Part shown: positions 18,089-26,582 of the stretch, piece by piece
Layout of the letters: every line of letters begins with the position of its first letter
Position numbering within the stretch: the stretch's first letter is position 1
Assembly: GCF_900113835.1 (NCBI RefSeq)
Contig: NZ_FOQV01000003.1
Coordinates: 620,001-684,000, forward strand
DNA: 64,000 bases
Reading direction: 5' to 3'
From: Allobosea sp. OK403
GTDB lineage: Bacteria > Pseudomonadota > Alphaproteobacteria > Rhizobiales > Beijerinckiaceae
Notes under the pieces: generated by a model
The model's input: the letters and a program-made list of their open reading frames with translations, nothing else
What the model was told of the DNA's origin: nothing
Databases searched by the model: none
Made by a program: the position numbers and the translations under genes

Positions 18089-18397
18089 TCAATCCCCCGG
18101 CTGGGCGCCGTCATAGCCGCCGATGATGACGAGGTCGGCTTTTCCGGCCTGGGCGAGGTACTTCACCGCCTCCTGGTATTCCGGCGAATCGTAGCAGGCG
18201 CGCGCCGTCGCCTCGTCCTTGAATTCGAGGATGACATTGTGTTTGCACCCCTCGCCGCGGGCGAGCTTGTAGTCGCCGCCGCGCACTAGGAACTTCGCGC
18301 CGTATTTGGCGAAGGCGATCGCGTTCAGCGCGCGGTAGCTGTCATAGGCGGCGGTGTTCTCGACATCGAGACGCGCGATCCAATAGCCCTTCGCCAT
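18089..18397 (-). CDS. DUF1330 domain protein, copy 1
   Basis: A 102-residue protein of the dimeric ferredoxin-like (alpha/beta barrel) class. It starts KGYWIARLDVENTAAYDSY and keeps the typical FLVRGGDY and NVILEFKDEATARACYDS segments. The biochemical role of DUF1330 proteins is unknown. It follows a second DUF1330 gene with a three-base gap, and the two proteins are clearly related through most of their length, so they look like an old tandem duplication. They may form a heterodimer, which is inference. Confidence 0.85.
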   Translation of the reverse strand: MAKGYWIARLDVENTAAYDSYRALNAIAFAKYGAKFLVRGGDYKLARGEGCKHNVILEFKDEATARACYDSPEYQEAVKYLAQAGKADLVIIGGYDGAQPGD

Positions 18398-18400
18398 GGC

Positions 18401-18688
18401 TCAGACCCCCTCGACCACGACGATGTCGAGTTCGCCGGCGCCTTCGCGCAGCTTGCGCGCCTCGGCATATTCCGGCGAGTTGGCATAGGCCTTGGCCGAG
18501 GCGAAATCGGCGAATTCGAGCACGATATTGCGGGCCCGGCCCTCGCCTTCAGCCACCGTCATCTGGCCGCCGCGCACAAGCGGCGTGCCGCCATATTGTT
18601 TGATCGCTTCGGAAGCCTTGGCGGCATAAGCCGCCCATTTGGTCGCGTCGGTAACCTTGGCGCGCGCCACGACATATCCCTTGGGCAT
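18401..18688 (-). CDS. DUF1330 domain protein, copy 2
   Basis: A 95-residue relative of the preceding gene product, with PKGYVVARAKVTDATKWAAY at the start, then TPLVRGGQMTVAEGEGRARN and the LEFADFASAKAYANSPEY segment. The order within the fold is identical to that of copy 1, and the C-terminus DIVVVEGV is shorter. It is transcribed after pyrF's divergent neighbourhood in the same minus-strand run; 42 bases separate it from the end of pyrF. Function unknown. Confidence 0.85.
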   Translation of the reverse strand: MPKGYVVARAKVTDATKWAAYAAKASEAIKQYGGTPLVRGGQMTVAEGEGRARNIVLEFADFASAKAYANSPEYAEARKLREGAGELDIVVVEGV

Positions 18689-18730
18689 TTCCGTATCCGT
18701 CTCTGCGTGGTTCGGTTGGAGCGCGCGAGC

Positions 18731-19438
18731 TTATGAGGCCGCGGCGATCTCGTCCATGATCGCAGCGGCCGCTCCACGCGGGTCTGCCGCGCGGATGATG
18801 GGACGCCCGATGACGAGGTGGTCGACGCCGGCGCGGATCGCCTCGCCCGGCGTCAGCGTCCGTTTCTGGTCGCCCGCGGCGCTGCCGGCAGGGCGGATCC
18901 CTGGCGTCACGATCAGCATGTCGGCGCCGACGACGTCACGCACGATCTCGGTCTCGGCGGCGGAACAGACGATGCCGTCGATGCCAGTGGTGCGGGCTTG
19001 CTCGGCGCGCAGGCGCACGAGATCGCGCACGGCGAGCCCATAGCCGGCATCGCGCAGATCGCCATCGTCATAGGAGGTCAGGGCCGTGACCGCGAGAAGC
19101 TTCATCGCGGCCTCCGCCCGCCCCTCGACAGCGCCGCGCATGGTCTGAGGATAGGCGTGCACGGTGAGGAAATCGACGCCGAGATTGCTCAGCGACTGCA
19201 CGCCTTCCGTCACCGTATTGCCGATGTCGTGCAGCTTCAGGTCGAGAAAGACCTTCTTGCCCTCGGCCACCAATTGCTGGGTGAGCTGCAGGCCGCCGGC
19301 GAAGGCAAGTGCGTAGCCGATCTTGTAGAAGCTCGCCTCGTCGCCGAGCTGCGAGACGATGCGATAAGCGTCCCAGATCGTCGGCACATCGAGCGCGACG
19401 ATCATGCGGTCGCGAATATCGTTGATCTTCTGCGTCAT
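18731..19438 (-). CDS. pyrF: Orotidine-5'-phosphate decarboxylase
   Basis: A 235-residue TIM-barrel enzyme that makes UMP from OMP in the last step of pyrimidine synthesis. The catalytic array is intact: MIVALDVP (first Asp), [13 protein letters not shown] with the Lys-x-x-Asp pair (about 65-77), and TPGIRP with VIGRPII at the C-terminus for phosphate binding. Its start overlaps the stop of the preceding phosphatase gene by four bases (ATGA), so the two are translationally coupled. Confidence 0.96.
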   Translation of the reverse strand: MTQKINDIRDRMIVALDVPTIWDAYRIVSQLGDEASFYKIGYALAFAGGLQLTQQLVAEGKKVFLDLKLHDIGNTVTEGVQSLSNLGVDFLTVHAYPQTMRGAVEGRAEAAMKLLAVTALTSYDDGDLRDAGYGLAVRDLVRLRAEQARTTGIDGIVCSAAETEIVRDVVGADMLIVTPGIRPAGSAAGDQKRTLTPGEAIRAGVDHLVIGRPIIRAADPRGAAAAIMDEIAAAS

Positions 19439-20031
19439 TTGCCAGCCACCTCCTCCATCGCGCGCCAGGCGTGGTGCACGATTCGTGTCGCGACGTCGAA
19501 TGCGAAAAGATTGCCGCCCCCGCCAGGTTGATCGCGTTTGCGCGCTATCGGCTCCGCCCCGAGATGGCAGAGCAACAAGGTGCCGACGCCGCCATGCCCG
19601 ACGAACAGGATATCACCCTCGCCCGGTTCGGCCAGCACGGCCTCGACCTCGCGCACGATTCGGCTTTGCGCATCGACCGCCCGCTCCCAGCCGCGAATGC
19701 TGAGCATTGGCGAAGCAAAGAACGCATCGGCCATCGCCTCGAACTCCGGCGGCGGCAGATAGCCGGTCGCCGAGCGGTCGTTCTCATGCATGGCGTGACG
19801 GATTTCGACGGCAATGCCGAGCGTTGACGCAAGGCATTGGGCAGTCTCGATCGCCTTGCGTTCGCCCGACGATACGATCCGGCGCGTGGCGCTGAGAAAC
19901 GGCGCGCCTGCAAACGCTTGCGTTCGCGCCAGGCCAAGCGGCGACAACCCCCACTCCGGCACGGGAACCGCAGGGTCGATCCGGACCTGCGGATGGCTCA
20001 GATAGCGCGCGGTCGCCATGCTCGCGCTCAA
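19435..20031 (-). CDS. Histidine phosphatase superfamily protein
   Basis: A 198-residue protein of the phosphoglycerate-mutase-like family. The usual RHG motif at the N-terminus is YLSHPQV, so the nucleophilic His is kept but the first Arg is not. The C-terminal catalytic segment [11 protein letters not shown] is present, as are [12 protein letters not shown] and a central acidic segment (MHENDRS). The altered RHG is seen in a recognised subgroup of bacterial proteins, so I do not regard it as broken. It is linked by four-base overlaps to pyrF downstream and to the DsbA-like gene upstream. Confidence 0.8.
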   Translation of the reverse strand: MSASMATARYLSHPQVRIDPAVPVPEWGLSPLGLARTQAFAGAPFLSATRRIVSSGERKAIETAQCLASTLGIAVEIRHAMHENDRSATGYLPPPEFEAMADAFFASPMLSIRGWERAVDAQSRIVREVEAVLAEPGEGDILFVGHGGVGTLLLCHLGAEPIARKRDQPGGGGNLFAFDVATRIVHHAWRAMEEVAGK

Positions 20032-20672
20032 GCCGCGTCGCGCATCACCTGCTGGAACACCTGCGCCCAGACATCGCCAGTCTGCGCACCGGAGACCGCG
20101 AGCTTGCCGTCGATGATGAAGAAAGGCACGCCGGTGACGCCGACCTTCTGGGCGTGAGCCTCCAGCCCGATGATGGTCTCGCGCAATTCGTCATTGGCGA
20201 GCTCATCGCGGGCAGCCTGCTCGTCAAAACCCTGCTCGACAGCGATCTCGACCAGCGTCTCCAGATTGCCGATGTCGCGGCCTTCCTGGAAATAGGCCTT
20301 GAACAGCGCCGCCGTCATGTCGCTGCCACGCTGCACGGTCGAGGCGGCGGCGATCAACATATGCGCCATGCGCGTGTTCACGCTCCTGGTGACCTTGCCC
20401 CAGTTGAAGGTGATGCCGCTTTCGAGCGCCGCCTCCGAGAGCCTGACCTCGATCTCCTTGCGCTTGCCGGGACCGAACTTGGCGTCGAGATAGGCCGTAC
20501 GATCCATCCCTTCCGCCGGCATGTCCGGGTTCAGCTCATAGGGCAGCCAGGTGATGGCGACACGGTCGGTCAGGCCATGCGCTTCAAGCGCCTTTTCCAG
20601 CCGCGCCTTGCCGACGAAGCACCAGGGGCAAACGACGTCCGAGACGATCGCGATGGGCATCTTCTCTTGCAT
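20028..20672 (-). CDS. DsbA family oxidoreductase, FrnE-like
   Basis: A 214-residue thioredoxin-fold protein. The active site is SDVVCPWCFVGKARLEKAL near residues 11-29, a CPWC motif typical of the FrnE subgroup, and the cis-Pro loop is VTGVPFFIIDGK (about 176-187). No signal peptide is visible, so it is predicted to be cytosolic, unlike periplasmic DsbA. FrnE proteins are linked to disulfide exchange and stress survival. I took the ATG at 20672; one five codons earlier is possible. It overlaps the phosphatase gene by four bases. Confidence 0.88.
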   Translation of the reverse strand: MQEKMPIAIVSDVVCPWCFVGKARLEKALEAHGLTDRVAITWLPYELNPDMPAEGMDRTAYLDAKFGPGKRKEIEVRLSEAALESGITFNWGKVTRSVNTRMAHMLIAAASTVQRGSDMTAALFKAYFQEGRDIGNLETLVEIAVEQGFDEQAARDELANDELRETIIGLEAHAQKVGVTGVPFFIIDGKLAVSGAQTGDVWAQVFQQVMRDAA

Positions 20673-20712
20673 GGCATGTCCTTCCATGGCCGCACGCTGG
20701 CGGTTCTATGCG

Positions 20713-21765
20713 TCAGGCCGGGGGGTAGCGGTGAAACCCACCATGGCGATCCTCGGCGAAGGCCTCCGCGCCGGGTGTCTCGCAGCCCGAGAGAAAGGCG
20801 GGGCCAACCGGGATCTTGCCCGCCCCGCCGGGGATATCGAGGATATAGGTCGGCTGGCACAAGCCTGAAAGATGGCCTCTCAGGCTTTTGACCAGCGCCT
20901 GCCCCTCTTCCAGCGAGAGCCGGAACTGTGAGGTGCCGGGCGCGAGATCGGGATGGTGCAAGTAATACGGCTTCACCCGGTTCTCGACGAAGGCGCGCAT
21001 CAGGGCCGAAAGCGTCTCGACATCGGCGTTGACGCCCTTGAGCAGAACGCTCTGGCTGATCAGCACATGGCCGGCATCGGCGAGGCGGGCAAGTGCGGCG
21101 CAGGCGGCATCCGTGAATTCGCGCGGATGGTTGGCATGGACCGCGATGTAGCTCGCCTTGCCGGGGACACGAAGCGCGCGGGCATAGTCTGCCGTGACGC
21201 GCTCGGGCTGGACCATGGGCACGCGGGTGTGCCAGCGCGCGACCTTGATATGCGCGATGCCGGCGAGCCGCGCCGCGATCTCGCGGACGCGCCTGGCGGA
21301 GAGGATCAGCGGGTCGCCGCCCGTCATGATGACCTCCCAGATCTCGGGCCGGGAGGCGAGATAGGCCAGCGCCGCGTCGAGCTTCTCCCCGGTCAGCGCG
21401 TCGCCGCCCGGCCCGACCATCTCGCGACGGAAGCAGAAGCGGCAATAGACCGGGCAGGCATGGACGAGCTTGAGCAAGGCGCGATCGGGATAGCGATGCA
21501 CCACGCCCTCGACCGGCGAATGCGCTTCGTCGCCAATCGGGTCGGCCAGCTCCTGCGGCGAGGTGACGAGTTCGGCCGCATCAGGCACGAATTGCCGCGC
21601 GATCGGGTCGGCAGGGTCGGCGGGATCGATCAAGGCCGCCATGGCCGGTGTCACGGAGACGGCGTAGCGCCGGGCGACGGCATCGAGCGCGTCACGCTTT
21701 TCAGGCGCAATGAGCCCCTGCGCGATCAGCGCATCGATGCTCCGCATGGGCGTATGGGCGTTCAT
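20713..21765 (-). CDS. epmB: EpmB, EF-P lysine 2,3-aminomutase (radical SAM)
   Basis: A 350-residue radical SAM protein. The iron-sulfur motif CPVYCRFC has Cys104, Cys108 and Cys111; the predicted PLP lysine is in GGAGKIPV (about 317). EpmB converts alpha-lysine to (R)-beta-lysine for attachment to elongation factor P. KamA, a catabolic paralogue, is longer, and this short form without the C-terminal zinc-binding extension plus its place beside epmA and efp favours EpmB. The start overlaps the epmA stop by four bases. Confidence 0.9.
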   Translation of the reverse strand: MNAHTPMRSIDALIAQGLIAPEKRDALDAVARRYAVSVTPAMAALIDPADPADPIARQFVPDAAELVTSPQELADPIGDEAHSPVEGVVHRYPDRALLKLVHACPVYCRFCFRREMVGPGGDALTGEKLDAALAYLASRPEIWEVIMTGGDPLILSARRVREIAARLAGIAHIKVARWHTRVPMVQPERVTADYARALRVPGKASYIAVHANHPREFTDAACAALARLADAGHVLISQSVLLKGVNADVETLSALMRAFVENRVKPYYLHHPDLAPGTSQFRLSLEEGQALVKSLRGHLSGLCQPTYILDIPGGAGKIPVGPAFLSGCETPGAEAFAEDRHGGFHRYPPA

Positions 21766-22826
21766 GCCAGCGTCCTGCCCGGTTCCGCCACCGGCGTCCA
21801 GAGCACATCCTCGATCCGCCGCGCGCCGGCGCAGAGCATCACCAGCCGGTCGAAGCCGAGCGCGATGCCCGAAGCCTGCGGCATCTGCGCGAGTGCGGCC
21901 AGGAAATCCTCGTCGATTGGGTAGCGCTCGCCATAGATGCGCGCCTTCTCGTCCATATCGGCCTCGAAGCGCCGGCGCTGCTCGGCCGGATCGGTGAGTT
22001 CACCGAAGGCGTTGGCGAGTTCGACGCCGCAGGCATAAAGCTCGAAGCGCTCGGCCACCCTGCCGTCGCCGGGCTTGGGCCGCGCCAGGGCGGCCTCGGA
22101 AATCGGATATTCGCACAGGATCGTGGCGCGGCCTTGACCGAGATGCGGCTCGATCCGTTCAGACAGGATCCGGCTGAAGATGTCGGACCAGCTATCGTCT
22201 TCAACCAGCCTGATGCCGGCCGCGATGGCTGCCTTGGCCAAGGCGCTGCGGTCACTCGCGCCATCCGCCCCGATCGTCGCCAGCAGGTCGATGCCGGCAT
22301 GGCGCGCGAAGGCCGCTTGCAGGGTCAAGCGCTCGGGCTCGACAAAGGGATCAGCCTCCACGCCGCGCCATTGCAGCAATGTCGCGCCTGCCGCCCGCGC
22401 CGCCTCGGCCAGCAGCGCCGCGCTGTCGGCCATCAAGGTCTCATAGTCCTCGCCGGCCCGATACCATTCCAACATCGTGAATTCAGGGTGGTGCAGCGCC
22501 GTACGCTCGCGGTTGCGGAAGACGCGGGCGAAATCGAAGATGCGCCGCTCACCTGCCGCCAGCAGCTTTTTGGCGGCGAATTCGGGCGAGGTGTGCAGGT
22601 AGTAGGGGTGGCTCGCGCCGGCATCGTCGATCAAGACCGTCGCAAAGCCGTGCAGATGCGTCTCGTTGCCCGGCGAGCGCTGCAGGATCGCCGCCTCGAC
22701 CTCGATGAAGTCGCGCGTCTCGAACCAGCGCCGGAGCGCCGCCTTGATGCGCCCGCGCGCCAGCAAAGCGTGCCGGCGGTCCGCATGGATGTCCGGCCGC
22801 CAGAAGGGCGAAGGTCCGTCGTTCAT
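21762..22826 (-). CDS. epmA: EpmA, EF-P--(R)-beta-lysine ligase
   Basis: A 354-residue class II lysyl-tRNA synthetase-like protein without the anticodon-binding domain, as expected for EpmA (PoxA/GenX). Motif 2 is present as FRNRERTALHHPEFTMLEW (about 109-127) and motif 3 as GIALGFDRLVML near the end. It activates (R)-beta-lysine with ATP and places it on a lysine of elongation factor P. The ATG at 22826 begins MNDGPSPFWRPD, the normal start; the frame is open for 37 more codons upstream without family similarity. It is divergent from efp. Confidence 0.92.
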   Translation of the reverse strand: MNDGPSPFWRPDIHADRRHALLARGRIKAALRRWFETRDFIEVEAAILQRSPGNETHLHGFATVLIDDAGASHPYYLHTSPEFAAKKLLAAGERRIFDFARVFRNRERTALHHPEFTMLEWYRAGEDYETLMADSAALLAEAARAAGATLLQWRGVEADPFVEPERLTLQAAFARHAGIDLLATIGADGASDRSALAKAAIAAGIRLVEDDSWSDIFSRILSERIEPHLGQGRATILCEYPISEAALARPKPGDGRVAERFELYACGVELANAFGELTDPAEQRRRFEADMDEKARIYGERYPIDEDFLAALAQMPQASGIALGFDRLVMLCAGARRIEDVLWTPVAEPGRTLA

Positions 22827-22942
22827 AGGGTCTCGGGTCAAAGAGTCTGACAGCTTCCGTTTCGGCGACGAATGCGGTAGTTGCGCGGCAACGAATTTCG
22901 AATAGCGCGCGAAGGCGCCGCGCACCAGCAAGGACATCTCAC

Positions 22943-23512
22943 GTGGTCAAGGTCATCGCTTCATCCGTCCGCAAGGGTAACGTGCTCGAGCTCGACGGGC
23001 ATCTCTGCTCGGTTCTCTCGGCCGAGAGCTTCTTCCCAGGCAAGGGCACGCCGACGACGCAGATCGACATGCGCCGGATCCATGACGGCACCAAGATGAC
23101 GCAGCGCTACAAGACGACCGAGCAGGTCGAGCGCGCCTATGTCGAGGATCGCGACTACACTTATCTCTACCAGGACGGCGAGCAATACGTCTTCATGAAC
23201 CCCGAGACCTTCGACCAGATCAATGTCGATGGCGACGTGGTTGGCGACATGGCGCCTTATCTCCAGGAAGGCATGAAGGTCTCGCTCTCGGTGTTCGAGG
23301 AGAAGGCGGTCTCGATCGAGTTGCCGCAGCGCGTCGTCGTCGAGGTCGCCGAGACCGAGCCCGTGACCAAGGGCCAGACGGCCTCCTCCTCCTACAAGCC
23401 CGCGATCCTGGTCAACGGCGTGCGCACAGCCGTGCCGCCGCATATCGGCCCCGGCGTCCGTATCGTGGTGATGACGGCTGACGGCTCCTATGTCGAGCGC
23501 GCCAAGGATTGA
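22943..23512 (+). CDS. efp: Translation elongation factor P
   Basis: A 189-residue protein with the three beta-barrel domains of EF-P. EF-P enters the ribosomal E site and relieves stalling at consecutive prolines. The modified loop is intact: FFPGKGTP with Lys34, the residue modified by EpmA in bacteria of this class. The start is a GTG, preceded by AAGGA. The gene is divergent from epmA, 116 bases away, so the factor and its modification enzymes form one locus. A strong terminator follows at 23580. Confidence 0.97.
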   Translation: MVKVIASSVRKGNVLELDGHLCSVLSAESFFPGKGTPTTQIDMRRIHDGTKMTQRYKTTEQVERAYVEDRDYTYLYQDGEQYVFMNPETFDQINVDGDVVGDMAPYLQEGMKVSLSVFEEKAVSIELPQRVVVEVAETEPVTKGQTASSSYKPAILVNGVRTAVPPHIGPGVRIVVMTADGSYVERAKD

Positions 23513-23579
23513 TCTCGGCGAGGTTTGTTTTGCGGCCAACCCCTGTAAAAGGCGCCACAGGGATTATATTCGCGATGCG

Positions 23580-23602
23580 ACGGGCCCATCCGGGCCCGTT
23601 TT
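23580..23602 (+). terminator. Rho-independent terminator of efp
   Basis: An eight-base-pair GC-rich stem, ACGGGCCC (23580-23587) with GGGCCCGT (23592-23599), a four-base loop and a short T run (TTTT to 23602). It lies 67 bases after the efp stop and just before the DUF1993 gene. Confidence 0.8.
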
Positions 23603-23621
23603 CGTATCCGAGGATGATCTC

Positions 23622-24140
23622 ATGCCATTGACCGCCCGCTCCGCCGCGCTTGCCGGTTTCACCCAGACACTCAAAGCGCTCGACGCCATCCTCGACAAGA
23701 CGGTCGCGCAGGCCACTGAGCGCAAGATCGACCCTGCAGTCCTGCTGTCGTCGCGGCTGTCGCCCGACATGCTGCCCTTCACGCGCCAGATCCAGCTCGC
23801 CTGCGATTTCGCCAAGAACGCCGTGGCGCGGGTCAGCGGAGCCGAGAATCCGAAGTTCCCCGACGAAGAGACCACCGTCCCCGAGCTCAAGGCGCGCATC
23901 GCCAAGGTGCTGGCCTTCGTCGCAAACGCCGATGATGCCGCGCTGGATGCGGGCCTCGCCAAGGATGTGACCTTCCCGCGCGGCCCATCGGCAACGGTGA
24001 CGATGAAGGGCGAGACCTATCTCACGCGCTTTGCCGTGCCGAACTTCTATTTCCACGCGACGACGGCCTATGCGATCCTGCGCGAGAACGGCATCCAGAT
24101 CGGCAAGAGCGACTTCCTGCACGGCGTTCTCGACGCCTGA
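23622..24140 (+). CDS. DUF1993 domain protein
   Basis: A 172-residue protein that looks like a four-helix DinB-type bundle. It contains TLKALDAILDKTVAQA, a RLSPDMLPFTRQIQLACDFA helix and the C-terminal FYFHATTAYAILRENG, all typical of DUF1993. DinB-like proteins often bind metal through His residues; here His appears in the last segment, but the full triad is not obvious. No reaction is known. The ATG at 23622 follows the efp terminator; 19 bases separate it from the GNAT gene, so the two probably form a small operon. Confidence 0.85.
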   Translation: MPLTARSAALAGFTQTLKALDAILDKTVAQATERKIDPAVLLSSRLSPDMLPFTRQIQLACDFAKNAVARVSGAENPKFPDEETTVPELKARIAKVLAFVANADDAALDAGLAKDVTFPRGPSATVTMKGETYLTRFAVPNFYFHATTAYAILRENGIQIGKSDFLHGVLDA

Positions 24141-24159
24141 TTTTTAGCGGGAGGCAAAG

Positions 24160-24627
24160 ATGAAGCCGCGCGATGCAACGCGGATCGAGCGCGCAACGGC
24201 GGGCGACGCCGCCGAGATCGCAGAACTCTATCTTGCCTCCCGCTCTGATGCCCTGCCCTTCCTGCGGCGCGTCCATAGCGATGCAGAGACGCGCCGCTGG
24301 ATTGCCGACACGCTTTTGACGACCCGCGAAACCTGGATCGCCAGATCAGGCGGGCGCATCGTCGGCGTCCTCGCTTTGCAGGGCGAGGACCTCGACCAGC
24401 TCTACCTGCTGCCGGGCTGGTATCGCCGTGGCATCGGTTCGCTGCTGCTCGCCAAGGCCAAGGAGCTGAGCCCGACGCGGCTCACGCTGTTTACCTTCCA
24501 GCGCAATGCCCGCGCCCGCGCCTTCTACGAAGCTCATGGCTTCCACATCGTCGAGATGGGCGACGGGACAGGCAATGAGGAGGGCGAACCGGACATCCTC
24601 TATGAATGGCATTCGAATCGAAGCTGA
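24160..24627 (+). CDS. GNAT family N-acetyltransferase
   Basis: A 155-residue protein with the GNAT fold. The acetyl-CoA loop is LPGWYRRGIGSLLLAKAKEL (about 87-106), followed by TLFTFQRNARARAFYEAHGF, the common motif B. The N-terminus IERATAGDAAEIAELY is standard. The acetyl acceptor may be an amine, an antibiotic or a protein N-terminus and cannot be told. An AGCGGGAGG-like ribosome site stands before the ATG, and the gene follows DUF1993 closely. Confidence 0.88.
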   Translation: MKPRDATRIERATAGDAAEIAELYLASRSDALPFLRRVHSDAETRRWIADTLLTTRETWIARSGGRIVGVLALQGEDLDQLYLLPGWYRRGIGSLLLAKAKELSPTRLTLFTFQRNARARAFYEAHGFHIVEMGDGTGNEEGEPDILYEWHSNRS

Positions 24628-24635
24628 CGCAGCCC

Positions 24636-24664
24636 TTGAAACCGCCGCATTGCTCTCCCATATA
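24636..24664 (+). promoter_or_regulatory. Candidate sigma-70 promoter of an ncRNA
   Basis: TTGAAA at 24636-24641 and CATATA at 24659-24664 are separated by 17 bases. Transcription would begin near 24671. It lies directly after the GNAT stop codon and ahead of a non-coding stretch that ends in a terminator. Confidence 0.5.
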
Positions 24665-24670
24665 GGGATC

Positions 24671-24819
24671 ACGGCGATGTCGAGGGCGTTCCACTGTCCT
24701 CCAGCGCCGGTGAAGACGGCCATGAGCCGAACGTTTGACGCCGGATGTACGCGCAGCCGTTCAGGACATGGCCGTTGGTTCTTCCAGGGCCCGTAGCGGA
24801 TATCCGCTGCGGGTCTTTT
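24671..24819 (+). ncRNA. Candidate structured small RNA, about 150 nt
   Basis: A non-coding stretch between a plausible promoter and a Rho-independent terminator. It contains a nine-base inverted repeat, ACGGCCATG (24716-24724) with CATGGCCGT (24767-24775), and a nested GAACG/CGTTC pair (24729-24733 and 24758-24762), giving a long hairpin with bulges. No conserved reading frame is evident. Length and rod-like shape would be compatible with a 6S-like RNA, but I cannot recognise the family by sequence; SRP RNA and tmRNA hallmarks are absent. The limits are estimated. Confidence 0.45.
24790..24819 (+). terminator. Rho-independent terminator
   Basis: A near-perfect palindrome from CCCGTAGCGGAT to ATCCGCTGCGGG (24790-24813) with one G-T pair, followed by TCTTTT. 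The T run lies on the plus-strand side, so it ends the GNAT or ncRNA transcript rather than the convergent MBL gene. Confidence 0.8.
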
Positions 24820-24823
24820 CGTA

Positions 24824-25480
24824 TCAGCCCCGCAGGAACTCGTTGTTGAGGCGCTCCTCGCCGAGCGTGCTCGCCGGGCCATGGCCGGGCAGGAACTGGA
24901 CGTCGTCGCCGAGCGGCAGGAGCTTGGCCTTGATGCCGGCGATCAGCGTCTCGTGGCTGCCATAGGGAAAATCGGTGCGGCCGACCGAGCCGGCGAAGAG
25001 CGTGTCGCCCGCCAGCAGGAAGCGCAGATCCTTCTGGAAGAAGGTGACATGGCCCGGCGTATGACCCGGTACATGCGCGACGGAGAAGGCGACCTCCCCG
25101 ACCGCAACCTCATCGCCCTCGGTGAGCCAGCGCGTCGGCGTCACCGGCCTGATGCCGCGCATGTCGAAGCGCAGGCCCGAAGCCGGCAGATCATCGAGCA
25201 GGAACTTGTCCGCCTCATGGGGACCGATGACCGGCACCGACAAGACGTCGGCGAGATCGGCCGCGCCGCCGGCATGGTCGATATGGCCATGCGTCAGCCA
25301 GATCGCGACGGGCGTCACCGAAAGCTCGCCCAAGGCGCGCTGGATTTGCGGCACATCGCCACCGGGATCGACGATCGCAGCCTGCATCGTCTTGGTGCAC
25401 CAGACGATCGAGCAATTCTGCTGGAAAGGTGTCACCGGCACGACGGCGATGCTGAGCGGGGCGGTCGTATCGCTGGTCAT
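24824..25480 (-). CDS. MBL-fold metallo-hydrolase, GloB-like
   Basis: A 218-residue metallo-beta-lactamase-fold protein. The metal motif THGHIDHAGG (HxHxDH, about 63-72), VPGHTPGH (about 137-144), LAGDTLF and FLPGHGP near the end supply the usual ligands. It resembles the short glyoxalase II-like hydrolases (YcbL type) that lack the full C-terminal glutathione-binding domain. A thioesterase role is likely, though the natural substrate is not known. The 238 bases upstream, up to the AraC gene, show no further feature I can support. Confidence 0.88.
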   Translation of the reverse strand: MTSDTTAPLSIAVVPVTPFQQNCSIVWCTKTMQAAIVDPGGDVPQIQRALGELSVTPVAIWLTHGHIDHAGGAADLADVLSVPVIGPHEADKFLLDDLPASGLRFDMRGIRPVTPTRWLTEGDEVAVGEVAFSVAHVPGHTPGHVTFFQKDLRFLLAGDTLFAGSVGRTDFPYGSHETLIAGIKAKLLPLGDDVQFLPGHGPASTLGEERLNNEFLRG

Positions 25481-25718
25481 CCATCACCTCGTGGCTGCTC
25501 AAATCAAAAACCCAGCGGTGACATATCGCAGAGCCGCAGCGCGACGGCCATACTCCAAATGCCGCCTTGCCCAAACCCATTCGCCACGGTGCGATTCGAG
25601 GGCAAGGCGATTACGAGAGGAATTGGGATGCACGCTGAGGCACCGGGCCGGTCGCAGCCACAGCATTTTAGCAAAAGCAGCTAAGTTTCCGGCTATCCGA
25701 TAGGGCAGGCTATCCGCC

Positions 25719-26582
25719 ATGGTACGAGATTGCACAGAACGGGATTATCGCGCTCGGGTGGCCCGTGCGGTTGCGGCCATAATCGGCAATCCGATGGCCG
25801 ACCTGCATCTCGACGACCTAGCGCGCCTCGCGCATTTCTCGCCTTTTCATTTTCACCGCGTCTACGCCGGCGTGGTGGGTGAGACGGTAACCGCCACGCT
25901 TCGTCGCGTCCGGCTGGCTCTCGCGACGCGCCTCCTGACCAGCTCCGATGACAGTGTCACGCAAGTGGCACTGACTGTCGGCTATGACAGTCCGCAGGCC
26001 TTCACCCGCGCCTTTCACCGGTTCACCGGGCAGTCGCCGCGTGCATTCCGGCAGCAGATGAGGCGCGCGATCCTCACTGTCGACGGGGCGGCCGACAACA
26101 ATGGCGACGACGCAGCCAGGCCGACCGTGACGATCGTCGAGCAACCGACGCAACGGTTGCAAGCGCTGCGACATGTCGGGTCGTTCGCGACCATTCCTCA
26201 CACGCATCGGCAGCTGCGTCTGCATGCCGGCACGCGAGCCATCTCGGAGAAATGGGGCGCCTCCTTCGGCAATCCCCGATACGCCGACCGTTTCAGATAC
26301 TACGCTGCCATCGCTTCGCCCGATCCTTGGCCAGAAGGTTCCGAAGTCGAAACGCTTGAGATTCCCGGCGGCCGCTATGCCGTGCATCGGCTGGTGGGTC
26401 CCTACACCCGCATCAACGCCGCCGCGCAGGCCATCTACACAAGATGGATGCCGGGCAGCGGCTACGAGCCCGACGACCGGCCCACGCTGGAGCATTATCT
26501 CGACACCTCGTCGCGCGGGATTGCACCCGCCGCCCTGCGCACCGACCTGTTCATCCCCATCCGCAGAGCGAGCCCGCCATGA
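25719..26582 (+). CDS. AraC family regulator with GyrI-like effector domain
   Basis: A 287-residue transcription factor. Two helix-turn-helix units fill the first 115 residues (HLDDLARLAHFSPFHFHRVY, then VTQVALTVGYDSPQAFTRAF), followed by a GyrI/BmrR-like small-molecule domain (about 130-283) ending DLFIPIRR. This order matches Rob-like and related AraC regulators that sense hydrophobic or cationic compounds. Its stop overlaps the start of the next gene by four bases, so it is co-translated with a secreted hydrolase and may control it. Confidence 0.9.
   Translation: MVRDCTERDYRARVARAVAAIIGNPMADLHLDDLARLAHFSPFHFHRVYAGVVGETVTATLRRVRLALATRLLTSSDDSVTQVALTVGYDSPQAFTRAFHRFTGQSPRAFRQQMRRAILTVDGAADNNGDDAARPTVTIVEQPTQRLQALRHVGSFATIPHTHRQLRLHAGTRAISEKWGASFGNPRYADRFRYYAAIASPDPWPEGSEVETLEIPGGRYAVHRLVGPYTRINAAAQAIYTRWMPGSGYEPDDRPTLEHYLDTSSRGIAPAALRTDLFIPIRRASPP

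Noticed and set aside
19435..20031. Histidine phosphatase as a pseudogene because RHG is altered
   Set aside because: The nucleophilic His and the rest of the active-site segments are intact and the gene is coupled to pyrF, so a variant subgroup is more likely.
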